Of a DNA stretch of 64,000 nt, positions 1 through 11,294 are shown piece after piece (position 1 is the stretch's first letter; each line of letters opens with the position of its first letter). Location: positions 14,382,074-14,446,073 of the forward strand of contig OZ024723.1 in NCBI GenBank assembly GCA_964016875.1, in the 5' to 3' direction. The stretch comes from Fallopia convolvulus. Its lineage: Eukaryota > Streptophyta > Magnoliopsida > Caryophyllales > Polygonaceae. Made by a program: the position numbers and the translations under genes. The notes beneath the pieces were generated by a model. That model was not told where the DNA came from. It was given only the letters and a program-made list of their open reading frames with translations, and ran no database searches.

Positions 1-307
1 TCGATTTCATTCCCCAAGAATACAATCCTCTCCTTCAGGAGCAGCCCCATGGCGTCGGTCTCGGCGACGCGCATCGCCGTTGCCGGAGACTGCGGGCCAG
101 AGGCTTCGATTCGGCCGTCGAACCCTAGGTCGAACGCCGGAGAAACCAGTGATTGGTGGGAGCGGGAGGAGCTCGGTAAAGCAAAAGAAGGCAAGCGCGA
201 AGAAGAAGGGAGAAGAAGGTGATTGTGACGAAGAGGTTTGGAAGATTTGAGAGAAGGGTTGAAGGGGTGAAGAGGAGAGATAGAGGAGGAGAGGGAGAGG
301 ACATTCA
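1..307 (-). CDS. CLPP4: Chloroplast Clp protease proteolytic subunit 4, 5' exon (partial, cut by window edge)
   Basis: Minus-strand reading from the ATG at 305-307 gives a Ser/Leu-rich N-terminus typical of a chloroplast transit peptide (residues about 1-55). It is followed by AMRVAETDAMGLLLKERIVF and LGNEI at the window edge, which matches the start of the ClpP fold in plant ClpP4. ClpP4 is a catalytic-ring subunit of the stromal ATP-dependent Clp protease, which degrades soluble plastid proteins with ClpC/D chaperones. The Ser-His-Asp catalytic residues lie further downstream, outside the window. About 102 codons are present without a stop. Assignment to ClpP4 rather than ClpP3/5/6 rests on the spacing of the transit peptide and the MGLLL(K/R)ERIVFLG motif, from family knowledge. 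A second truncated copy of this exon lies at 15382-15660. Confidence 0.85.
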
Positions 308-544
308 TGGTTGCTTCTGTGGAGAGGATTAGGGTAAGGTCAGGTGCGAGCAGAGAAAGGGGCAAGGAGATACGGACTGTTTAAGTATTTTGATAGTGGA
401 TCAAATGAGGTGAAAATGTGTTTTTTCCCTTGATTTTTTGAACTTTTTTACATGTGTAATGATATATAATAATAATTTCTACCAAAAAAAATTATATATA
501 TATATATATTTTGATCCGGTAAGATTTAGGATAGCCCAAGTACT

Positions 545-725
545 ACTTGGTAAAGCAAAATTATATATATATATATTTTTAAACGGGTGAGAACTGATAC
601 AGTTCTAGAGAAATTAATGTTTTTTGGTTTCGTCACCGGTGGGTGTCGAACCTGTGACCTCGGGGTTCTTCCCCCAAGGCCCAACCGGCCTGACTGGGCT
701 CCTCACCCACCAAAAAATATTATAT
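545..725 (-). repeat. SINE-like tRNA-derived fragment
   Basis: On the minus strand this stretch carries a GC-rich block in AT-rich surroundings, with GGTTCGACACC, a match to the RNA polymerase III B box, preceded by a TGGGTGAGGAG stretch that could be an A box. No target-site duplication or poly(A) tail was recognised, so the boundaries are approximate. It could also be a piece of another repeat class. Confidence 0.35.
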
Positions 726-929
726 ATAATAACACTCTTATCCGTTTTACAATAAATATTCATAGACAAATTTACACATATACTAGAAGGCTATGCCCGT
801 GCTTCGCACGCGTCAATAATCGTACTTATAAAGTTCTTATGTGTTTATGTTTTGGTTGTGTCGGATATTATGTTTCAACAATATTTTATCATTCCCTTGC
901 ATGACTTTAGGAGTGAATAACTAGGTTGA

Positions 930-1770
930 AAAAATAAAACAAAGTAGAGAAATGTTACTCCCTTCGATCCTTAAAAAATATTGTTCAAGCCTTTAGAATA
1001 TCATCAAAAGTAGTGAATTGAAAGGGGTAACGAATAAACCCTTCAAGTTGACATTCAACCTTATTAAGAACAAATTTGTCTTCAAGTTGAACCATATTAG
1101 TCACTAAATGTGTTAATTTGTCACTTTAGATTCCTAATTAAATAAGCTTCAACGTTTTTTTAGTCTGTATGAATTGAAGTTAAATATTTTTTTTCATTAG
1201 ATAGAAAAAGAAAGAAAAATATATAGGGATGTCATCAGTTTAGGTTCCTAATTAAATATTTTTGACGGTTTTTTAATTAAGAAAAAATGAAAAGATAAGA
1301 ATGTCATTAATTGTGAAAGATAAAGAGATTGTTAATTAAATATGCTAATTTACTATTTTTATTTTAAATGTAGAGTACTATCATGCGATTTTAATTTTAA
1401 AAAAAGTTGAGTATTATAATAAATAAAAATATTTTTTATTAATCAAAATGAGTTATATTAAAAAAAGGTAGAGACTATATGATGAACTATGCAAAAATGA
1501 AACATTATAATTTTTTCAATGACATTATGAATTTATTTGGCGCTTCTTTAAACATATTCCACGATCTAATTGAACTATTGATCTGTGTACTATTTTTTAA
1601 TTCCTACTAATTCTTTTTGGTATACACTTTTTCTACTTAAGATTATGAAATTTGTTCAATATCTACTAATAATTTATTTTGATTTCATAAAATGATTAAT
1701 TTACTAATATTTTTATTTTTATTATATTTTTTATAAAAGTTTTTATAAATATAAAAATATAGGTGTGATA
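930..1770. other. AT-rich intergenic DNA, nothing recognised
   Basis: Very AT-rich sequence with frequent stops in all frames. I see no gene, RNA or clear transposon terminus. Confidence 0.6.
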
Positions 1771-1776
1771 TTATAG

Positions 1777-2004
1777 TGGAAGACCAAGATGTTAAGGTCA
1801 AGTATGTATGATGTATGATGTATGATATTAAGTAAATATTATGTGTGGAAGACCAAGAGACTAAGATTAAGTATGTATGATGTATGATGTATGATAATAA
1901 GTAAATATTAAGTATATATGATTGATATATGATATTAAGTAAATATTATGTGTGGAAGGTCAAGAGGCTAAGGTAGATTATGTAAGATATGTATGACATT
2001 AAGT
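1777..2004. repeat. Minisatellite-like array, about three degenerate units
   Basis: Units of roughly 65-75 bp share the order 'gtggaagaccaaga', 'aagtatgtatg', repeats of 'atgtatg', then 'ttaagtaaatatt'. Copies start near 1777, 1855 and 1950. Inside the units, short ATGTATG runs form a second repeat level. Confidence 0.7.
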
Positions 2005-2846
2005 CTATAAGAGACAATTGAATGTTTTAAATTCAAAGCATAAAAAAATACAATTTTACATGTAGGTTAGATTAAGGAAAAAAATTCTCCCAAAATTAAC
2101 CGTATTAAATACTACTCTTAGATTTCTACTCCTAAAAGTTGTTTTCTTTTGGGAGAAGTGTATACAATTAATGTGGTATAATTATTAGGGGTATAAATGG
2201 AAAGAAATGAACAAAATTCTTATATGGACATCTATTGTGAAACAAGAAAAAAAGTCTCTATAGCTATTTATTGTGAAATGGGGGGTAGAACTTTTCATTG
2301 AATTCGGCCGATATAAGATAGACTAGCACCAATTGGGATCATAAAGAGTAGAGTTGGGGTAAAATATTTTTAAAAATTGATCACTTTTCGGTTAACCATA
2401 TACGATTGATTAATATACATATTTTTAGAAAGAGAATAATACATTCTCCCTATTGTAAACTTGTCATTCTAGCTTGATTTATTGTTCAGTAAAAGGTTTC
2501 ATTTGACTTATTTTAACCCATTTTTTCTTATAATATCCCTATTAATTAAAAATATTTACATAACTCTGTAAAATAATGTGAAAGATCTTAAGAATATTGA
2601 TGATATTTAAGTCAAATCAAGCGATTTTCTTAATTTTGAAGACAAACTCGAAAACGACAAGTTTACCTTAACAGATGGCGTATAAGTTAGCATGGAATAG
2701 ATGTATTTTATAAATAAGACAAAGAAAAAATTCACAAGTTTGAATTCCACCGATTATAAGTAAGAAACATGAGGAATTGCATTATATATTCTATTTTAGG
2801 TTACTAATTGCACATAAGTTAAATTAGACGTTTTTATTTGGCGCAC

Positions 2847-2848
<2 letters not shown>

Positions 2849-2894
<46 letters not shown>
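2849..2894. repeat. (CT)23 microsatellite
   Basis: Uninterrupted CT dinucleotide, 46 bp, followed by a C/T-rich stretch. It lies about 165 bp before the ATG of the orphan exon at 3059, a position where plant genes often carry CT-rich 5' leaders. Confidence 0.95.
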
Positions 2895-2897
<3 letters not shown>

Positions 2898-3058
2898 CCT
2901 CTCCCCCCTTTCCTTTGTTCAACCAAAACACATTGCTCCTTTCCTTCCTTCGAAGTCGTCGTTTTTCTTCGTTCAAATAAAAGTTCTTCTTCATCGAAGT
3001 CGCCATTGTCGTCGAAATCGCACCTTTCATTCATTCAATAGAAATTTCTTCTTCCTCA

Positions 3059-3138
3059 ATGACGGAGATGCCCGATTCCGGTCCACCGACGTCCTGGTCT
3101 TCCATCTCCTCCGCCCTCTCTCTGCCTCCTCCGTTCAG
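3059..3138 (+). CDS. Orphan first exon of an unidentified gene (putative)
   Basis: After a CT-rich leader, an ATG at 3059 opens 26 codons (MTEMPDSGPPTSW then a Ser/Leu/Pro-rich stretch) and ends at a plausible splice donor, TTCAG|gtcc. Base composition is much richer in GC than the flanks. No second exon was found before the transposon block that starts near 3.28 kb or beyond it, so the gene is either truncated or continues in an exon I do not recognise. I do not recognise the protein. Confidence 0.35.
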
Positions 3139-3534
3139 GTCCATCAAGATACTCCATTGCAAATTTCATCCTACTCATTTGTGCTTCAAGTTTAATATTT
3201 GAAATGGGTATTTCTTTGATACAAGCCCTAATTTCTAGCTTCTCTATTTTTGGGTCATTTGGTTTGGCAAATTACTATATGTAACATCCCTGACCAAAGT
3301 ACATACGTCATTTTGTATTCATCTAATATTAGTAGCAGAAGCATAACATATTGACATGACATATAGTGGATTTTTATAAGTAATATTTATTTTTCAATTA
3401 AGTTGATTATATTTTAAAAAAATTTAATTAAAAGTTAATTAATAATTATTTTAGGATAAAGTTTGTAGTAAAGAAAAGTTTAGGGTGAAATTTGAGATTT
3501 TTTTCAAATATAACTTTTCGTAGATCACATATAT

Positions 3535-5348
3535 ATATTTTTTTGGAATAGGTAAAAATTCGGGGTACCAGACAAACCTGCCAAGAGATAGCAACTGAGA
3601 GCAACAAGCAAACAAGTAACCACAAGTAAGGTAAAATACAACAACCGAAGAAAGGAAAAAGAAACAAGGTTGAAAGCATGAGAGAAACGCGCGATAAGTC
3701 AAAGCGTCGTAGGACTAGAGGTCAACCCTGAACGATCCAGAGGGATGCGCAAGGACCACTGACGAGTCTCCATCAAGATAAAGAACCATGAGGAAGCGGT
3801 AAAGCATCACGACCAAGCCTAGCAATCCAAGCCCAACCTCAGTTCCCAATCCCGGTGAGGTACATACACGAAACTGGAGGTCAGTAACAAGCAAAAGGCC
3901 ACAAGCAAGGCAAGGGAAAACATGCAAACACCATGAATCTATGGGTAAGAATGAACGGACGAGTATGACACTTCCGCGGGTTAAAAACCAAGGCGTATAG
4001 TGCCGCCGGATAGCAAGATGAGATCCAAAATATCAAACTCTAGCCGGAACCCCAACACGACCATAACAAACACCCATAAACTCATACTAAATGATCCTGC
4101 CAAACCAAAAGCCACAAAAGTAAAGAAGAAAAAGGATCGAAACCCAGAAGCTAAAAACAAAAACCACAAGAAGCAAATGGGCCAAAGCCACCCACAACTT
4201 CTAATGGGCCAAAGCCACCCACAACTTCTAATGGGCCAAAGCCCACAAGTCACACAAAAGAAGAAAACGCGGTCAACCAAAACTCTCAAACACTGTTCAA
4301 CAACAAAGACGTGGTGGCCGAAAGCACACACCAGCATTCACAAATGGTATGTGGCCGAATAAAGGCCAAAAACCGAAATGCCATCTCGACCACCGGTGAA
4401 GGAGTCGAACGGAACCACCAGTCCAGGAAAGAAATAGTCTGAAGAAGTTCGAAGCGAACCACAAACCTACACCACAAGCTTGCACCATTAGTCGGAATTT
4501 TAGAGCTCCAACAAACACCATTATCGTTGACGAGAGGAAGAAATAGGCATCAAACACGAATCATAATTCAAATAACAATCTAACAAAGATATCTTAGAGA
4601 TTGATTAACAATCTCAACCTCCACTTTTCAAAGAGAGTAGTTACGAATGAAAAAATTCTTAAAAAAATTTCAAACGGATTTCTCGTGGGCCAAGCCAACC
4701 ACTTGAACAGCAACAACAAACATAGTGAAACACATAATGGGCCAAAACCCATCAACCCAAACAAATTAGCCCAAAGCTATGTTAGCCCCACCGAAGTCGC
4801 ATATGCAAACGTAGCTCGTCAAAAGCACACAAAAAATACAAGATGGCCAAGCCTCCACGTCACCCGATCTACACACAAGTACGGATCAAAGTGCATCGTC
4901 AAACAGAAACGGCAAAACCGATCAACATCAGATACAAAAGAATCTGGCAAGACTAATTCAGAAGGAGATCGACTGGATTGGTAAACCTCAAACCGAAAAA
5001 GCCGACGATCGCCGAAGCCGGATGGTCGGAGCGGTCCAACAAAACAAACATACTTTCTCAAAGCAAGAAGATCAAAATAACTATACCATCTGAAAGAAGG
5101 TCTACCAGTATCATGAAGATACTATTAGTCTATTTCAAAAAGAGATCTAAAAACCATAAATTTTCTGTTTTCACAAAGGAGAGGAGCTCCATCAATCTCA
5201 GTCTTAAAGGTTGATCGAGAATCTCAAGATCAAACTTAGCCTTCTCGGCTTTGAGTTTGAGTATAAGATTTGTCAAAATGCATAGCCTTCTCGGCTTTGG
5301 GTTTGAGAAATTTTTGTCAAATTTCCTTCCCTCAAAAGGGAGTTTCTT
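3535..5348 (-). mobile_element. LINE-derived insertion, internally deleted, with 20-bp target duplication
   Basis: The segment is flanked by the same 20 bp (begins ttttcgtagatc) at 3515-3534 and 5349-5368. On the minus strand it ends TTTTTACCTATTCC followed by A residues, closely like the 3' end of the LINE fragment at 33.1 kb (TTCTTACCTATTTC then poly-A). This supports target-primed insertion. The interior has no reverse transcriptase. It holds 5'-UTR/ORF1-like sequence with a 27-bp tandem repeat (4177-4245) and a 24-bp pair (5238-5261, 5284-5307). It is about 1.8 kb and so is either an internally deleted LINE or a non-autonomous relative. Confidence 0.6.
4177..4245. repeat. 27-bp tandem repeat, about 2.5 copies
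   Basis: The unit atgggccaaagccacccaca + acttcta occurs at 4177-4203 and 4204-4230, with a partial third copy to 4245. Its length is a multiple of three, so an open frame on the minus strand repeats IRSCGWLWP; that frame is not thought to be a real protein. Confidence 0.9.
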
Positions 5349-5368
5349 TTTTCGTAGATCACATATAT

Positions 5369-5920
5369 GTATGTGACTGTGAGAGATCTTTGTTCTTATT
5401 ATTCCATAAGGATCTAAAAAAACGATAAGAAAACGAGAGAACAAAAAAGAGAGGAGAGAAGAAAAGGTTGGATTTTATAGTTGTTTTTTGGATTTGGTAT
5501 AACATCTCTTCTATCGGATTTAATCTCGAAGTAAAATCGTATTTTGCTAAGTTTTTAATTAATTAATGATTTATTTAGATTTTATTAATTTTTTCAGATC
5601 TAGATCTACGGTTGATAATCGATTAATAGTTCTCAAAGGGCGTTTTCGATATTGGATTTATATTCGGTAAAAGATTTCGATATTGGATTTATATTCGGTA
5701 AAAGATTTCAGAGTATTTTAGGGTTTCGTTTTGTAATGATACTATGGAGTCCTTTGATAAGTTTTTCAAAAAGGTTTGAACTAGAAAAATGTTCTTCTAA
5801 ATATATAGTTTATCGTTGTCAAATTTTATTGGATTTGGAATTATGCACAAGAAGTTATAATGCATACTGACATTTTATTGCACTTAAGGTTAGAGTTTAT
5901 AAGAGTAAATAGGCTAATTT
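5369..5920. other. Transposon-like spacer between two insertions
   Basis: T-rich sequence between the LINE-derived insertion and the copia element. It resembles the 3' part of a plant LTR (see the solo-LTR finding). Nothing is coding here; it contains the 31-bp tandem pair listed separately. Confidence 0.4.
5644..5705. repeat. 31-bp tandem duplication
   Basis: Two identical 31-bp units, 5644-5674 and 5675-5705, beginning tttcgatattgg and ending cggtaaaaga. Confidence 0.95.
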
Positions 5921-6302
5921 TGTGAGAATGCGCCATTCCATCACTAGGTCAAGTCGGAGCCAAGAAGAGGAAGGCGTGGGACATTGACCAGATGATCCAG
6001 AAGGCACATGTTTCACATTTTGGCGGGTTTAATTGGTCTCTAGGTTGAACCGGTTTTATTTCTAGCCTTATTAAAAATTATTGGTTGTAAACCGGATCTT
6101 TACTTGAACTGGGACTATATATATCTCTCGTTTCTTGTTTTGCAAGATGTGATCGAACAATACACCGAGAGTGTATGCCTTTGGCATGATTCTGTGATAA
6201 TGAATCGTTGTTCCCTCATCAATTTGTTTTGATCGAATCATTTTGATTGCGTTGATTTGTCTATGCTAGCTGCGTTATTCTGTTGAATCACAAATTCTCA
6301 CA
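5921..6302 (+). repeat. Copia-1 left LTR
   Basis: 382 bp, TG...CA termini. It contains a TATA-like ACTATATATATC at about 6113-6125 that would drive element transcription, and is followed directly by the tRNA-iMet primer-binding site at 6303. Confidence 0.95.
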
Positions 6303-6458
6303 TGGTATCAGAGCTTTGAGAATTTGTGGTTTTCAGATTTGCGATCGATTTTTGGGGATTTTGTTCTGCGATCGGTTTTTGTTGAGATTTCTGTCTTTGC
6401 AGCTTGCTACGAGTTCGTTTCTGTGTTTCTGTTGTGGTGATTAACCTTTACAAGGAAG

Positions 6459-9400
6459 ATGACGAAGCAACTCACTGAAAAGGATGCTGCGATCATCGCA
6501 AACATGGTGGATCCATTGATTTTGACAAATTCTGATTTTCCAGGGATGTCGCTAACGACGAATCCTTTTGATGGAAAGAACTTCCTCGCTTGGAGCAGGC
6601 GGGTTGAGAGATCCCTCATGGCTAAGATGAAGCTGGGCTTCATCGATGGGAGTGAAGCTCCACCAGTCGCCAGATCTGCGAACTACGAACGGTGGAAGCG
6701 TTGCTACTCGATGGTCGCTTGTTGGTTACTGAACTCAATGACATCAGATATGTCAGCTGGATTCATCTACACCAGATCTGCTAGGGCACTGTGGCTGGAT
6801 ATCTGCGAGAGGTACAAGCGAAGTAGCGGTCCGATGATTTTCCAGTTGAAACAGGAGCTCCAGCAGATTACTCAAGGTAATTCTTCGGTCACTCACTACT
6901 ATTGTAGGCTTAAGCGTTGTTGGGATGAGATAAGAGATCTTACTGGTATTCCAGCTTGCACTTGTGCTGCTGCTGAGATTTGCAAATGTAACCTTGCTGC
7001 GAGGGTTTTAGATCAGGATAATCAGGATAAAGTGATGGAGTTTTTGATGAAATTGAATGGTGAATTTGAGGCAGTGAAGAGTCAGATAGTTGCTATGGAC
7101 CCTTTGTCGAATATCAACAAAGTGTATCAGATGGTGGTCACTGTGGAAACTCAGAAACAAGTCTCTAGTGGTGTGATTGTTGAGAGCTCAGCTTTTATGG
7201 CTGGACAGAGAGGGAATGGCAAGGATTATGCTGGGAGTCATTCAGATGGGAATAGGAGTGGTAATCACAGTGGAGAAAAGAGGGATTACAAGAAGGCAAA
7301 GGGATTTGAAAAGAGGGTGTGTTATCACTGCAAAGAGGAAGGGCACATTCGAGACAACTGTTTTGAAATCATAGGTTACCCTGACTGGTACAAGGGCAAG
7401 AAAGTGAGAAAGGGAACCAGGGTAGCTGCGAATGTGGAATCTGAGTTTCAGAACAACAATGAGACTCCACTTGAATTTGGAAATACTGATCAAAGGGGTG
7501 GAAATGATAACCAGCTGGTGCAAGCAGTTACAAGTCTATCAAGTGCTTGTCAAGACATAATGCGAGCTATAAAAATTGAAAAAGCCATGACTATCGAAGC
7601 AAGGGGAGGAAGAGCAATTCAAGATGGAAGGAGAGGCTTTGCTTCAGGTTCAAGAACAAAGGGTGCGAGTTCCAACTTCCATTTTGCAGGTATTTCAGTC
7701 TCAATTCTTAATGCTATACAACATAATAGTGATGATTGGATAGTAGATAGTGGTGCCTCAGACCACATGACATCATTTTTCGAGTTGTTAATTAATCCAA
7801 GAGATGTCAAGTGTCCTGTGCACATTGTGTTACCAGATGGAAGTTCAAAATCAGTTCACACTGTGGGTGATGTAAGATTGAATCAGAAATTGATACTGAA
7901 AGATGTGTTATATGTTCCAGATTTCAGATATAACTTGTTGTCAGTGAACAAGCTTGTGTCTCAGGGAGATTTAGATGCATATTTTCATAAGAGTTGTTGC
8001 ATATTGCAGGACCATTTGAGTAGGAATTGTGTGGCACAAGGAGAAGGATCTGGTGGGCTGTTCAGGATCAAGGCAGAGAATGGAAGAGAAGTTGCATCAG
8101 TTTCTAGTTCAAATAAATGTAATAGAGAGCTTACTAAGTCTTTTGGTTGTGCAATTAGAGATGAGACAGATTTGACTCTTTTGCATAAGAGGCTAGGACA
8201 TATGTCATTTTCCAAAATGTTACATTTGCCATCTTATAAAATTTCTGCTCAAGACAATTTTGTTTGTGATGCTTGCTCTTTAGCAAAATTTCACAAGTTA
8301 AGTTCTCCTCCTAGCATGACTTTTTCTGATAATTTGTTTGATCTAGTACATATAGATCTGTGGGGTCCTTACAGAGTTGGGGCCTTAAATGGGGAGTGTT
8401 ACTTTTTGACTGTGGTAGATGATCACAGTAAAGGAACTTGGACATACTTGTTGCATAGGAAGCAACAAGTGTTGGAGATACTAGATGCCTTCATCAAATA
8501 TGTGCAGACTCAGTTTGGGTTGACAGTGAAGGCAGTTAGAACAGATAATGGGAGTGAGTTTGTTAATCTGGAATGTGAGAAGATGCTCAGAAACTTTGGT
8601 ATTGTGCACCAAAGATCAATGGTTTACAGGCCAGAGCAGATTGAAGTTGTTGAGAGAAAGCACATACACCTACTTGATACTGCCAGGGCCCTAAGGATAC
8701 AAGCTGGTTTGCCTCAAATGTTCTGGGGAGAATGTGTGCTCACAGCTACATACATGATAAACAAGATGCCATCATCAGTGTTGGAATGGAAAACACCATA
8801 TGAAGTGTTGTTCTCGAAGAGTCCAGATTACAACAACATGAAGGTGTTTGGATGTTTATGTTATGCTTATGTAGCTCCTAAACCCAATGACAAGCTTGAA
8901 CCTAGGGGGAGGAGATGCATTTTCATAGGTTACCCTCCAAATGCTAAGGGATATAAACTGTATGATTTGGAAAACAAAGGAGTATTCCTTAGTAAAGATG
9001 TGGTGTTTCATGAGGATATATTTCCCTACTTAGCTGAATCCAATGGGAAGAAAATCATCATGCAAGGAGGAAGCATGAAGTTGCCCACGCCTATGCAATA
9101 TGAAGAAGATGAAATATTGGATATGAGTAATCCTTTGTTACAGAATGTTGTTGATGATGATGGGCCTGCAGATGCTGCTGCAGAATACCTCCCAACAGAG
9201 AACACCAGTTCTGCTTTGCCAGGAGCATTTGGATCACCCATAATATCCAGTCCAAATGTCGGAAGGTCAGAGAGAGTCAGACAAGCCCCCATTTGGCACA
9301 ATGATTATGTTGTAAATAATGTTCAGACAGATTATTTTGCTTCATTAGCAAATGTTATGAGCATTAAAGAGCCACAGAATTTCAGGGAAGCTCAGGGAGA

Positions 9401-10899
9401 TATGCAATGGCAAACAGCAATGAAAGATGAACTGGAGGCTTTAGAGAAAAATGAAACTTGGATTTTGACAGAGCTGCCAGCAGGGAAGGAGGCTATAAAG
9501 TCCAAGTGGGTTTACAGAATAAAATACAAGCCTGATGGAGGCATAGAGAGATACAAGGCTAGACTAGTTGTAAAAGGGTTTAGTCAAAAGCTTGGGAAGG
9601 ATTATAAACACACATTTTCGCCAGTTGCAAAGGTTCCAACAGTGAGAATGCTCATTGCTCTTGCAACAGCAAAAGGATGGAATTTGCATCAGCTGGATGT
9701 TAACAATGCGTTCCTGCATGGACATCTAGATGAGGAAATCTATATGGAGGTTCCAGAAGGTTACAATAAGCACAAACTTGGACAAGTGTGCAAACTGGTA
9801 AGATCACTCTATGGGCTAAAGCAAGCGTCCAGACAATGGAATGTGGAGCTGACTACATTCCTCATGGGATTAGGTTACAAAACAATCTCATTCAGATTAC
9901 TCTCTGTTTACCAAAGTAAGAGGAGAATCTTTTACAGCCATGCTTGTGTATGTTGATGACATCCTGATGTCAGGGAATGATAATGATGAAATCCAGTTTG
10001 TAAAAGAAGCTTTGCATGAGAAGTTCACTATTAAGGATCTTGGCCTAGCACGATACTTCTTGGGCATGGAACTCTTCCGAGATGAAAATGGAGCTGTTAT
10101 TAGTCAGCAAAAATATATTAGAGTTATACTGGTTGACTGCCGCATGGAAAACAGCAAGCCAGCAAAGGTGCCTTTGCCTACAGGCTTGAAGTTGAGTCAG
10201 GATGAAGGAGAATTGCTAGCAGATCCTGAGAAATATAGAAGAATTGTTGGCAAGTTATTGTATTTGTCTCTGACTAGACCAGACATCTCATATTCGGTGC
10301 AGCATTTAAGTCAGTTTGTGTCTAAGCCAAGACTGCCACATTGGCAAGCAGTGAATCATGTGTTGAAGTATCTGAATGGCACGCCTCGGTTAGGCTTATA
10401 TTATTCAGTTCAGACTAGTCTGAAGTTGACAGGATTTTCAAACGCAGATTGGGGCTCATGCCTTACTACACGTAGATCCTTGTCAGGATATTGCGTATTC
10501 TTAGGACATTCCCTAGTGTCCTGGAAGACAAAGAAGCAACGCACGGTATCACGCTCATCTGCGGAGGCAGAGTACAGGAGCATGGCTTCTACGACTGCTG
10601 AATTAATTTGGTCAAATTACTTATTGTAAGACTTGCAGATTCAGGTGCCATTGCCAATAGTGTTATTTTGTGACAACAAGGCTGCGCAACAGTTGGCGGC
10701 AAACCCCTGCTTTCATGAAAGAACCAAACACGTGGATTTGGATTGTCATTTTATACGAGAAAGGGTTCAGTTGGGCTTCATTCAGACTGCTTATATCCCG
10801 ACCGGCTTACAGATTGCAGATTTAATGACGAAAGCACTCAACCAGGGCCAACATGCTCTCCTTTCCAACAAGTTGGGTCTTTGCCTCGCTCCAACTTGA
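6459..10899 (+). pseudogene. Copia-1 gag-pol polyprotein, disrupted by one frameshift and one stop
   Basis: The first frame (6459-9956) encodes a retrotransposon gag with zinc knuckle CYHCKEEGHIRDNC near residue 286, an aspartic protease (WIVDSGASDHMT, near 427), the GAG-pre-integrase HKRLGH motif, the integrase core (DLWGPY, TDNGSEF, VERKH) and the first half of RT (QLDVNNAFLHG near 1078). One extra A in the run at 9879-9882 shifts the frame; the YVDD box of RT and RNase H continue in another frame from 9940. A TAA at 10627-10629 then interrupts the RNase H region where Copia-2 has a His codon. The RNase H motif reads SNADW rather than the usual SDADW, which may remove a catalytic Asp. Otherwise the frames are open and closely parallel Copia-2. 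Confidence 0.95.
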
Positions 10900-10907
10900 G
10901 GGGAGGA

Positions 10908-11289
10908 TGTGAGAATGCGCCATTCCATCACTAGGTCAAGTCGGAGCCAAGAAGAGGAAGGCGTGGGACATTGACCAGATGATCCAGAAGGCACATGTTT
11001 CACATTTTGGCGGGTTTAATTGGTCTCTAGGTTGAACCGGTTTTATTTCTAGCCTTATTAAAAATAATTGGTTGTAAACCGGATCTTTACTTGAACCGAG
11101 ACTATATATATCTCTCGTTTCTTGTTTTGCAAGATGTGATCGAACAGTACACCGAGAGTGTATGCCTTTGGCATGATTCTGTGATAATGAATCGCTGTTC
11201 CCTCATCAATTTGTTTTGATCGAATCATTTTGATTGCGTTGATTTGTCTATGCTAGCTGCGTTATTCTGTTGAATCACAAATTCTCACA
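10908..11289 (+). repeat. Copia-1 right LTR
   Basis: 382 bp, same length as the left LTR with about five substitutions and no indels. Preceded by the polypurine tract GAGGGGAGGA at 10898-10907. Confidence 0.95.
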
Positions 11290-11294
11290 AATTT

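Larger units (their letters stand above)
5921..11289 (+). mobile_element. Complete Ty1/copia LTR retrotransposon (Copia-1)
   Basis: Two 382-bp direct LTRs (5921-6302, 10908-11289) start TGTGAGAATG and end ATTCTCACA and differ at about five positions by eye. A 5-bp target duplication aattt lies at 5916-5920 and 11290-11294. Immediately after the left LTR, TGGTATCAGAGC is the primer-binding site for initiator methionine tRNA. A purine tract GAGGGGAGGA precedes the right LTR. Domain order gag-protease-integrase-RT-RNase H defines the copia class. Low LTR divergence means a recent insertion, but the polyprotein is broken at two places, so this copy is not autonomous. Confidence 0.97.

Noticed and set aside
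2824..3041. Overlapping open frames on both strands at the CT microsatellite
   Set aside because: They are products of the dinucleotide repeat (Ser-Leu or Arg-Glu runs) and have no other support.
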